Shown here in pieces: positions 1 through 10,517 of a stretch of DNA of 64,000 bases (positions are counted from its first letter, which is position 1; each line of letters opens with the position of its first letter). The notes under the pieces were generated by a model, which was given only the letters and a program-made list of their open reading frames with translations, was not told the origin of the DNA and searched no databases. The position numbers and the translations under genes are program-made. Source of the DNA: Rhabditoides inermis (taxonomy: Eukaryota > Nematoda > Chromadorea > Rhabditida > Rhabditidae); contig CAWZYM010000387.1 of assembly GCA_963966185.1 (NCBI GenBank), positions 62,001 to 126,000 of the forward strand, given 5' to 3'.

Positions 1-230
1 GCGCAGCCGCCATAACTTCATTACCAAACTACATCACACGAAAAGGCAAGGGCTGTCTTTGTGTGTGTTCTAGAAGTCTAGCACAACAACACACAAATAG
101 GCTGGGTAGACTTCTATAGACACTGACACTCATCCGCCCTTTCAGGGGCCTGGCCATATCACTTACTTCTGAGCATGTTGAATAGAGGCTTTGGGTAGAG
201 AAACGAACAACTGACTGTTTGTTGTTTGCA

Positions 231-3200
231 GGTTCAATGGCGTGTCCCGATGACACTCTCTCCACTTGCTATTCGCTTCTCGATTCACGTTCCGACCCGC
301 ATACTCTCCTCATGAATACCACTTCACTACCGCAGCTACAAGCCGCATGCAGGTATAGCCACACTGTGTTATGTGTTTAGCGTGCATTGTTTCCAGGTCG
401 TTTACTGCAGCTTTGCCGTGTTTTGACGCGAGACTCTCCGTCTGCGGGAAACTACCACAAAGAGTTTTCCTCGAAAAAGTGAGTATTTCTGGATAAAAAC
501 CTGCCAGCAGTCTTATCTTCTCTATTTACTCTCATTAATTGTTTCATAATTGATGGAAAATATTTGTGTGCTCGTTTTACTACCGTATGCGGTATGTATG
601 CCGAGCGAGAAATTGCCATGCATCATGTGTTTATTGTTGATATACATACTTATTCATATTTATACATCACCGTTTAGTGCAGTATTTAGTAGTGCTTACT
701 CTTCAAAAATGAGACACTTGTTGCTTTACGTTACGTCAACCATTTTTTGTCTATAATGTTCGCGCCGTGAAAAAAAGCCAGACCTTTCTTCGGAAATCAC
801 TTATTCTCACTGGAGAAAGATTGGAACTCATTTGCGGCCCCACTATACGGCGAAATTTGCAAATAAGACGAAGCTAAACAAAAGAGGCTCTCCGACTCCA
901 AGGCTGGATGCAGCAACAAATACTCTTTCTAGGGGTGCAATCTGGAATATGTTTGTAGGCTCGTCGTCTGCACGTCTACATGTGCGCGGCTTTCTCGCAG
1001 CAGCGACAGAGGCTGTTCGTTTCCCAGTCGGACTGCCTGCGGGCACAGCTACTCCTCAGGGAAACAGACTGCGAGAAGGAGGGACTGCTAGGCAAGAAAC
1101 TGGCCGCGTGCAGGTAAACCTATTAGTACATCTTCAATAATTCATTGTGTCTTCGCACTCGCGATACTTGTGTGGCGGTTTGACAATGCGAGTGTGAGCT
1201 AGTGTATCTGACATTTCCCCTCCAGCGTCGCTCTCTCATCGCAAGTATAGCTTATCGGATTTAAAAATACATGTCGCCTAGTCCAAGAATTGTCATTTGC
1301 GCGCCGCACTAGCCAATCTCTGATAGCTTGCAAGTGCGGGGTGTTATGGGCGAGTATGTGTGGGTGGGGCAGGGGTTCCCTGTCTCTCCCGTGGGGGGAC
1401 GCACTATCTACCCACACCATCAATACGCCCTATTGAGACAAAATATATGTACTCGTTGACTGATTAGGGGTAGTGGTGGTGGCACAACATACACATATAT
1501 CAACGTTAGTGCACTCTCGTGGCTTGATTGAGTGATACGTTGCACGGGATGTAGGGAATCCCCCAATTTTACGGTCTGGCTTTTTTGACAATGCAGATAC
1601 GAACCAGACAATGAGAAAACACGTCGAAAGATGTTTTCCAGCTCAAATGAGAGATATCACGTAATTAGGTCAAATAAAAATACATTTTTTTTAAATCAGA
1701 TATCATATAATTTTGGTGACAGGACTTACCCACTTTCCCGATTTTTAATTGTTTGGTTTATATATAAGGCTGGGAAATGATGTCTGGTAAATCTGCTATA
1801 TTGATAAAAGAAATCCAAGCATAAGCGTACCGTGAACCAAGAGAACACCATGAAACGTGCAAATGAAACCATACGACCCTGTTATATTACATTCCTAGAG
1901 AGTAGTGTTTTCGCTTTTTCCCGGCCACCGTCGCTTATTATGCGCGCATTCAACATTTTGGCGAGTCTCTCAAACTCAAACACCGTGGGATTTCAATTTA
2001 CTCTCTCAGAGCTTCATCTATCCATGCATACATCTCAATGAATGAACTGAATGAACGTCAGTCAACAAGATATGAAAAACGAGTGAAGTGTTTAGGTTGT
2101 CGTGCCGGCGTTCGGATCGAGTGTGTGAGAAGAAGGTGGAGACATCCGAGGCTGCCATCTGCACCCTTCGACGAATCGAGAAGAACTGCGGCATAGAAGC
2201 GGCTCAGTTGTACAAACAAGTCCAACAGGTAGATAACACAATAGAAGTGTACATTCAGAACTCGGAAGCAGGTATCTGTACTACGAGCTAGTTCAGCTGA
2301 TCTAATCCATGGCTTCCGGTGCTTTCGGTCTGCATTAGCATTCGGTGTGGGCGCTTTGTTGTGATGGTATATCCCGGTGCAGTGGAAGTGTGGAAAAGGG
2401 GGTACAACTATTTCTTGGCGAAAATTTAAAATATGTTATGAGATCGCAAGTTAGTGATCTAATGCTTTCAGATTCTGAGCGAACCCGAGTACCCTATTCA
2501 GTGTATCTACAGTCTAAGGGGCACTTCGTTCAAGTCGTACCGCAAAGGCATTCCGCCAGAGCCACTACACCCAAAGGTACGGTAAACGGGAACTTACTAT
2601 TATCATCACTTCCACTCATTTGTAAAATGTAATGAGAAAAGTAATATCCGTTTGATGCGATTACTTTTTGTGCAGCGTGAAGTATGAATAGCCAGCTTTG
2701 TAGAAGAACCCGGAAGCGCGCAAACATGTGTAGGAGGGCAGGTGATATTTCGCAGAATAGCAACGAGTTGCACGTCTCACACATATGATCGTACAACTAC
2801 AACTCGTAATAAACTATTTTAGGCGTACTCGACGTACGTGAGTGTGGTTCGGGAGAAGGAGGACAAGAGAGTGGAGAAGTCGCGCAGCCTCTCCTATAGC
2901 AGCAATGTGTTCGCGTCCCGTACTGCGGACAAGCCGACTTCGCCCACAACTCCATTGCCCACTCCTCTCCCCACTACGCCACTCCAGACAACCACCAAGG
3001 CGACGACAGCGTCTACAACTACGGAGACTACGACGACGACGACGACGACAACTCCTACCACGACTACATCTATACCGACGACGACGACGACGACCCGTTT
3101 CCTGTCGACGACGCCGTCCCGAAAGAAGCAATTCGAATCGAATCCCTATGCAAAAAAGAAGGATGAGAAGTGGCTGCCATGGTATTTCGAGAGTCTCCGG

Positions 3201-5047
3201 GACGATCCGAAGACATCCACCACACCCGATCCGCGGTTTGTCTATCGGCCACCTGTCATCACTACTACTGCAACTTCAACAACTACTGCTCCCACTCCTT
3301 CTTCTTCTCCCCGCACATTCTTCACCTTCAAGTTCAACGAAGCAGTAACTACCGAGGCTCCCCTGGCCATCGCTATCAACTGGATGCACGAGGGTGAATG
3401 GGAGCAAGTGGAGAAGGAGGAGGAGCAGGGTAGGAGGAGAGGGGAGAAGGAGCAGCTGGACATCGTCCGTCCTCTCGTGCAACATCTTCCGGAGACCATC
3501 AACATCACCCAGCTATCACATCAGGTGAGCGTCCGTTGCCCTCGTACAAACTTGAATTAACAACGCGGAACCGAGTGACCGAACAGAGAACACAAAGTCA
3601 AAGTCACAATTCAATTAGACAATTCAATCAGGCGACTTACGTCAGTTTATCTGTATACATAGCAATTTCTCACGCTTTGCAAATTATCAATTCTATTGCA
3701 TTATACCGTCGAAAAAAGTGAACGGGCTGGAAGCGGGAGCTTCGTAATAAATAGTGGAGCGCACTTACGGAAATGGGAAGTGATTCACAAAGTCGGGAAA
3801 GCAATAGTCAAGATTTTGCAGTTCGCGTTAGGCAATAGAGGGTAATGCGGCGGAAATGGGAACACAAAGTGGTTCTGCGTTGTCTCTGGAAGATCATGTA
3901 TGAAGGGCACTCTCGCAGGCGAACCATTATCTCAATGCGGCTCTCCACTCGCTGGGGGAAGACGTGCAGGAGGTACAGAGGGCGATGCACACCAATCAAA
4001 TGGAGGACACGTGGAACAAACTTATCCAGGTCAGCATCAACTAGTTAAAGTTTCAATCGCCATATAACATGTTCTTACATGGAGTGTCGTTTAGGTCACA
4101 GAAACCGATGGTGACCAAACTGATATCAGAGATACCCTAGGAGGTCACTAGTCGAAAACCGTTTTCAAATCCACATGACCGGCCATACGTTTCGTTTCGT
4201 TTTTACGTTTCAAATTTGGAAGCTAAACCGTGTGGATTGCTTTTGCGGTCTGTCTCTCTAATCGCGCAAGCTTTGAAACAGCGGCGGTGGCCTAGTGGGT
4301 AGAGCGGTCGCCTGCCAAGCGGTTGGGTGTCGGTTCGCTCCCTGTCGACGCATTTCGTTTTGCCGACACTTCCCAGACTTGTACTTTTTGGTGACAGTTG
4401 GGAAGTCGATAGGAAACTTTCTTTTATACTTTTTTTAAACCAAAACGATCATAATTGTTGTTACAGCTATGTACAAAACGTCTACTATCATTAAAACTTC
4501 ATTTCCAAAAAAATCTAGAGAAAAATACCTACGAAGACTTTCACATCCTCCCTCGCCATGCATGACTCCAACCATTGCCACCAAAAATACTAAGTCTGGG
4601 AAGTGTTGGCAAAACGAAATGCGAAAAAAATAGGTCTTGGAAGTGTTGGCAAAACGAAATGCGTCGACAGGGAGCGAACCGACACTCAACCGCTTGGCAG
4701 GCAGCCGCTTTACCCACTAGGCCACCGCCGCTGTTTCACAGCCTGCGCGAATAGAGAGACAGGCCGCAAAAACAATCCACACTCCAAAATTTGAAACGTT
4801 AATATCTCGAAACGTATGGCCGGTCATGTGGATTTGAAAACGGTTTTCGACTAGTGACCTCCTAGGGTATCTCTGATATCAGTTTGGTCACCATCGGCTT
4901 CTGTGACCTAAACGACACTCCATGTTAGCAATATAAACTTGATACGAAGTACTTCATTTTCAGGTGGTCGCTCCAGCCGTCCAGAAAGTGAGCCCGGAGA
5001 TGATCGATCGACTCAAGGTGGAACTCGACAAGTTCAGAGAGCGGTAG
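231..5047 (+). CDS. Cys-rich, Thr-rich extracellular-type protein with helical ends (8 exons, 5' end uncertain)
   Basis: Exons 237-352, 397-478, 959-1113, 2096-2228, 2472-2576, 2823-3524, 3919-4029 and 4964-5047 join in frame to about 495 residues, ending in TAG at 5045-5047. The N-terminal 200 residues are predicted helical with about 15 cysteines, a pattern like nematode Cys-rich extracellular domains (DUF19/CPG4/GAS1-like, resemblance only). Exon 6 encodes a Thr/Pro tract (roughly residues 230-300) rich in ACG/ACT codons, as in O-glycosylated mucin-like linkers, then an acidic-basic helical tail. The first ATG (237) has no signal peptide and lies 6 nt after an AG acceptor at 229-230; the frame stays open back to 231. 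Upstream exons with the signal peptide may therefore lie left of the window. The last intron carries a palindromic repeat. Function unknown; exon calls are firm, the start is not. Confidence 0.75.
4077..4925. mobile_element. Palindromic MITE-like element with tRNA-like sequence in both arms
   Basis: The left arm (4077-4380) and right arm (about 4590-4925) are near-perfect reverse complements ending in ACATGGAGTGTCG and CGACACTCCATGT. Each arm contains a tRNA-like segment (left 4281-4352) with a pol III box A (GGCCTAGTGGG) and box B (GGTTCGCTCCC). The core between the arms is short and has no ORF. The element fills most of the last intron of the Cys/Thr-rich gene. A related copy lies at 51772-52560. 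A non-autonomous fold-back element that captured or evolved from a tRNA/SINE sequence is the simplest reading. Confidence 0.8.
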
Positions 5048-5945
5048 ATAGCCTAGCAGCTAAAGCTACTTTATTTATGGATACTCAATGCCAATTCACA
5101 TACTGTTGTTTTACTCTCAAGCTTTACAGTGTCGTATTAATATCATATAATACTATAATAAGTTAACCAATTGACCTATTGACCAACAGTATATTTTCGA
5201 TGCCGGCCCACTTCTATTAAAAATTGTATTGTTACTACTTATTTATGCCTTTCCCGCGCAAAACGCAATACCCTGCAAACTATGGATACGTGCCAATAAA
5301 TATGATGATTGAACGGTCTAGCAGAAACAAATAATATATGCTATCGGAAGGAGTGGAGGAGGCTAGTTCCTTCCCTAACAAACCCCTTCGCTCATTTTCA
5401 CACGGTGGACCGCATTGTGAGTGGTGATGCGCAATATCCACAAACACAACCTCATTCATAGCGGGTGGACAGCCCGTTTCGCGGCTGCTATCGTTTTCAT
5501 TCTGAAGAGTGCACACACAACGCACATTCACATTTGCTCCCGCCATCGTTTTTCTTCTTCTTTTTCATCTTTGCGTGTTCTCCCACACCTTTTGGCGGCG
5601 ACGGCGCGCGGCGGCTAGCGTCCACTCAAGAGGGATAAGGATATTCATAGCTGGAGTGGGCTAATCGCATCGCTGGAACCTCCCTCCCGCTCCCTCTCCT
5701 CTCTGAACTCACAGGGATCAGGAACGGGTCGAGTCACTCATGCCAGCAGTCAGCCAACTCACCAGCTCACCAGCTGTTTTCCGTGCGCATTCACCGCGTC
5801 GAAATCGCTAATGTGTGGTGATTGTGATACTAGTTCACGACTCTACTGGTTGCGCCTGCACGCATTTTTCACCCCTTGCATATTCGCCAACTATCGCGCA
5901 ATTTTTCATGATCTATCTGTTTTATCTATTTGTGTTCTTGTAGGA
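5048..5945. other. Intergenic region, no gene seen
   Basis: About 0.9 kb between the TAG of the upstream gene and the start of the ShKT gene. ORFs here are short, lack splice-consistent structure and look like chance frames. The 3' half is GC-richer and probably holds the promoter of the next gene, but no specific motif can be supported. Confidence 0.5.
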
Positions 5946-8615
5946 ATGCGGCTGATAGCCCTTTTACTCATCTATATCCACTGCTCAGCCGCCGTCGACG
6001 ACAACTATTTAATTAAGCTAGTATACAGATACATCTACACAAACGAGCACAAATGTGAGTGCTGGCTCGTCGGGAAAGTCCATGATGTGGAGCACATTGA
6101 GCGGCGCCAGGGCGGAACCGACCCGAATGTATACTATGCGAACATTTCCATATGGCATCTTGCAGGCGGGGATCCATTCGCGGACGCAGACTGGCTGCCA
6201 GCTATGGACAAGTGCCACATTGGTACATCTGAATGTTGATCGATGACAAATTTCACATTTAGTGTGCGATCCTGTCAAAACGTTGTGCCTCTCGAATACG
6301 AATCAGGGAATGGAGATGTGTAAGACATGTGAGTAACCAGTAGCTTTATGAATATGTTTTTAAACAAAACATGTTGTTCTCATTTTCAGTACCTTCCACC
6401 TGTGTGAAGGGTATTCGGGAGCACCTGGGATGGTCCAAGGATATGACCACACCCTGGATGACAGCATTCCAGTCCACAACCAGACCCAGACTAGCAAGTT
6501 AGTAATGCTAGTATTATCAAGTAACTGTTATCTGGTTGTTAGTTTTTGGATAGCTATCTTGTACTGTACTCTACAAACGTTCGTGGCCACAATGCAATCA
6601 CTCGCAGTACAAAACACGTTTAATTACACTCCACCTCCCCCCTCCCCCACTAATTTCATACCCTCCATCTACCCACAACCAAAAAAGTGCATTCTCATAT
6701 ATGATTACTGGCATACTGGGGGACTTGTATTAAACATTGTGCTAGTGAACTTTTTGCTTGAAAAAGTTCTAAAAGATACATAATTAATGCTCTTTTCAGA
6801 GCCATTCCAGCAGGCCATATCTCATTTGAAGGATAGGATGGGTGCGCGGCCTCCGTCCATCACTCCTACTCCCCATACGCATCAGGTTACTCATCAGAAT
6901 GTCCTTCCTTAATTATCACATTAGTGTCTATCACACATGTATTGATTACCTTGTAGGACGCGTTTTCTGCAGCAGAATCGTTCCAGCGCGATATCACAGG
7001 CGAAGGAGGAGACATCGAGATACAAGAGTGAGATCATTTATAGGTTTATATTACTTTGTTTTCATGTTTAGAGAGATGAAAGCGATCAATGAACTGGACG
7101 AATTGGTGGAGATGAGCGCAGAGAGGCCAAGTAAAACTGAGATTTTGAATTAGTATTTTCTTTTTTGATTATGTTCATTGTAAATCAATTGTTAAGCTGC
7201 AGTGCCTCCCACGAGTAATACGATAGAGGAGCGGAATACGATGAAAGTGGACGCAGAGTGAGGAATGTACACACCTATGATGCATATCATTGTAACTCAG
7301 CACATCGGTCGAGATGCAAAAGTTCTTCTATGACGACGACTTGGAGACGTCGTCAACCAGAACGACCACTCGGCGGCCAGTCACCCACACACTCGAGTAC
7401 GCTATACCGGCACATACAATGTGAGCTCTGATTGGCAGTTTACTCTCATACATATCACATGAAGCTGACTCTCGGTCTCGGTTTCTAGGCGCCTCACTAC
7501 TCTTCCTTCTCCTATCTCAGCCTCCCCACCTGGATTCACACCCAGCCTATCACGGCCAGGATACATTAACATCAGAAATTTGGTGTGTTTTAATGTGTTT
7601 TTGGTTTGTTAAATTTGTTTTAATCAAATATGTGTACAAATAAAAAAAATGCTTCAGCAAGCTGCAGGCGGGAACAACGCACAGACGCTGACAGGTGAGT
7701 GCAAATATGTTATAATGTGTTATAAAAATGTTGCATTTGTTTGAAAACAGTAAAATAAAAGTTTACTCCATGTTCTATCTAATTCGGAAAATGGCAAAAG
7801 AAATCCAACCAACCGGATTCGAACCAGTGACCTAAGGATAGCTGCGAACTCTACAGTCCTCCGCTCTACCAACTGAGCTATGGTTGGAATGCGTGAAATA
7901 GCTCTCAGTCAGTAGCGGTTTCAGGTGTGGCAGGGAGGTCGCGAAGCCACAACAAAATTTTCGTGGAGCCATTCCGAGATATGGAACAGCCATCCGAGAT
8001 CGTCATGTCACATCTCACAAATAGGAGAAATGCTGAGGACAACCAAATCAACGGCAAGTCTCTGAATTAAATGTTCAATTACACACGTTTCTATACCATT
8101 GTTTTTTTTAAGAATTCAAATATGTAACTTCGGTCAAACTTTGACAGGTCAAGCTTTACAAAATTGCAGATGACAATGATGACGATGAGATTATGGTGTT
8201 CGACACTCCCAGGAGTGACGTCGCTCCGCCAGCTCCTCCCCCTAATCCAACCACGTACTCACATTCACATACTTTTTCTCATGTTACAAAAAAATCATTG
8301 TTTTATCAAAAAATACTATCGCTATTTCAGTATGTCCCCTCTGCCTCTCAAAAAGGATGAATTCACACGGTGCTGTGAGTGGGCTGTACACGGAATGTGC
8401 GACAGCTATTGGCAGAAAGTGAGTCCCACACTGTTGTTTTGTGGTTTTATGGTTTTTTCGTGGTCTAAAGATTGTGTGGCATACATACTCCAACTCATTT
8501 AATCCCTTCCTATCCTACCCACCATCTGATCTATTTCAATCGCTGTTTTGTTCAGATACGCACAATGTGTCCGAAGAGTTGCGGTACTATCATCTGCGAA
8601 CGTGGGTTTATTTAG
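5946..8615 (+). CDS. Secreted protein: N-terminal six-Cys GDPF module, long linker, C-terminal ShKT domain (15 exons)
   Basis: Exons 5946-6054, 6166-6222, 6263-6328, 6390-6497, 6800-6885, 6957-7027, 7072-7130, 7203-7257, 7301-7420, 7489-7582, 7658-7694, 7925-8053, 8170-8254, 8331-8418 and 8556-8615 give about 407 residues. A signal peptide (MRLIALLLIYIHCSAA) is followed by CGDPFADADW and cysteines spaced C-x15-C-x3-C-x6-C-x10-C-x6-C. A polar, Pro/Thr/acidic linker follows, then a C-terminal ShKT domain (about residues 373-404) with CCEWAVHGMC and CPKSCG. ShKT domains occur in secreted or matrix-associated proteins and can block K+ channels, but that role is not shown here. The exon 1 donor at 6055 could be read through in frame; splicing to 6166 was chosen because the paralogue at 23780-25038 has the same phase-1 intron there. 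Exon 12 uses a GC donor (8054-8055). An antisense tRNA-Tyr sits in intron 11. Confidence 0.85.
7804..7887 (-). tRNA. tRNA-Tyr(GTA): tRNA-Tyr (anticodon GTA) with an 11-nt intron
   Basis: Read on the minus strand, a perfect 7-bp acceptor stem (CCAACCA with TGGTTGG), a D-arm with box A (TAGCTCAGTTGG), an anticodon arm GAGGA-CTGTAGA-TCCTT and a T-arm ACTGG-TTCGAAT-CCGGT with box B form a complete cloverleaf. The anticodon GTA is at plus positions 7852-7854. An intron of 11 nt (plus 7840-7850) follows the base 3' of the anticodon, the position usual for eukaryotic tRNA-Tyr. The discriminator base is A. The gene lies antisense inside an intron of the ShKT-protein gene. All arms pair, so it is probably functional rather than a SINE head. 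Confidence 0.95.
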
Positions 8616-10517
8616 TCGTTATCCGCTCAAAACAAAGTTGTTCCGCCGAAATGACCTCATGCATCCCAAATGTCAGGTATCGACGGTGTGCAGTCGTGTA
8701 CTCGAGTGTTGGATGTGGATGTGGAAGAGTGTTTCTCGACCGCTCGTCTGTCTCGCTATCTCGGTCTGCGAAAGGCGACTCCCACCGAACACTCGCGAGT
8801 CGTCGACTCACTCCGAAAGGGATGATGACCGCATCAACACTCAACCCACTCCACCCATCACGCAGTAGCCATACCTAATAACACAAACAGTCTGGGGCTC
8901 GCACACGCGTCAAAAGAGTGTTGGCTGTGTGTTTTGTAACCGAGATTGTATGTCAACAGCGAGAGTCTCACTCTCTCTTGTTCTCACTCACTCGCCTAGG
9001 CCCTTTTTCGCGTGGTCTGCCCCCAGGCCCGGCCTCCCCCTTCTTCCCAACATCACTCCATCTCAGATTGTCACTACTTATTGATAGCCCTACCGCCGGG
9101 GCTTTGATTGTTCTTTTGTGTCTTTCGCCAGAGTGTCTTTCGCCCCCCCCCGAGTCATTGCATGTTTCAAGTGTATCTCTCACTCTCTATGTGTATTTCT
9201 TGTCACTCCTTCCGCTGCGAGCTGTCACAAATCTCACATGTGTTCCGCGAATAAAAACTACACCGGTCCTCTGGCCCCCGACTACGCATAAACAAACAAA
9301 CAAACACTCGACTTGACTCGGTTCGCGCCTCGAGGCATCTCGTCGTTGTTTGCTGATAAGGTGTCTGATTTCGGGCGGCGGCAGCAGACTCCGCGCTCCC
9401 TGGGGGCAGATGAATGGAGTTCATTCACTATTATGCTCTCCTCTCCTTGCATTCACTTTGTCTATTGAGTCTAGGGTTACCACCTCACAGTTCGCACCTC
9501 TGCGCATATCTCACGCGGAGAGTATCCCTCCCAAGGGCCTACCACTCCACCGTAGCGTATCAATCGCGCTTTCTCACCCGCTTTTTCGGTCTTTCGTGAC
9601 TGCGCGAGTGTTCTCATCACTCTTTCCTCGTGTGGTTGTCTCAATATTATTGCTATTGTTATGGTATCAGAAACCCGGCAGAGTAGTGTGTGGTGTGTCG
9701 CGTTTCGAAGATCCCCCCGCCTTCTCATTAGCGCGCGCATCGCATGTCAGAAGTCTGTGTTCGTTGTATCCGATTCTCATCTCTTCGAAAAAATCAAACC
9801 TTTCAAAATGCTAATGTCTACTGGTTGTTTGCGCAATGTTCTGGGCGCACACCTGTCGGTATGGGCGAGCATTACACTCAATCACTCACTCGCACTCTAC
9901 TCCCTCAGGGCGCTCTCACGCACACATGTTGCTCTTCCGTCTCGTTTTACCCATGTTTCACACCACATTGTCATCGCTATTGTTTCGTCTATGCCCATAT
10001 CCGTTCTAGCCGCCTGTCACCTCCTGTATTGTTGGCGCCACGTACATAAAGGTTGCCTTCTGACTATGCGGTGAGCAGCACATGCAGTCATGCACAAGGT
10101 TTGTTTGACTTTTAATTGGAAATATAGAAATACTGTAAGACCTCGAGAATCCTATACGTTCTTGACTATGCGGCCAGAAAAATGTCGAGTTGCGACAATG
10201 TCTTGTAAGTAGTAAGCTTCCGACTCCAGTTATGACAACGTGTTTGTTATTGTTTATGTGTTCTTTGAATGGGCTGTGTCGGGAGTGAGTGGAGGCCAGC
10301 TGTTGGCATGCATCTCAATTCTCAATGTTCCCGCCGCCGCAGCGTCATTTCTTATGAGTGATCTGGATCTCTCCTTCTCTTCCATCCGAGTCATCGATCA
10401 AACTCGAGTCGAGTGAGGCTTCCCTCGCAATCAATTCCCCCAAGCGATCCGATGAAGCTTAATTGAGACACTGTCACTTTGCGTATTTCCTTTATTGTCT
10501 ATTGTTGGGTTTCTACA
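8616..10517. other. Intergenic region upstream of the dipeptidyl peptidase gene
   Basis: About 1.9 kb with no exon set that can be joined. It is pyrimidine-rich with many ACTCAC/CTCACT tracts and a short (CAAA)n run near 9289-9304. Overlapping ORFs of 60-150 codons occur in several frames without domain-like sequence or splice support. It probably holds the promoter and any untranslated exon of the DPP gene. Confidence 0.5.

Noticed and set aside
2814..3131. Arg-rich minus-strand ORF opposite the Thr tract
   Set aside because: It is the antisense shadow of the ACG/ACT repeat coding the Thr-rich linker.
3835..3918. Open frame upstream of exon 7 of the first gene, interrupted by an in-frame TGA at 3901, suggesting read-through or selenocysteine
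   Set aside because: Splicing from 3524 directly to 3919 keeps phase without the TGA. The upstream frame is only 22 codons and no SECIS-like evidence can be argued.
6055..6165. Retaining this in-frame segment as coding in the ShKT gene
   Set aside because: The paralogue at 23780-25038 has an intron with the same phase and flanking residues here, and splicing restores the shared CGDPF motif.
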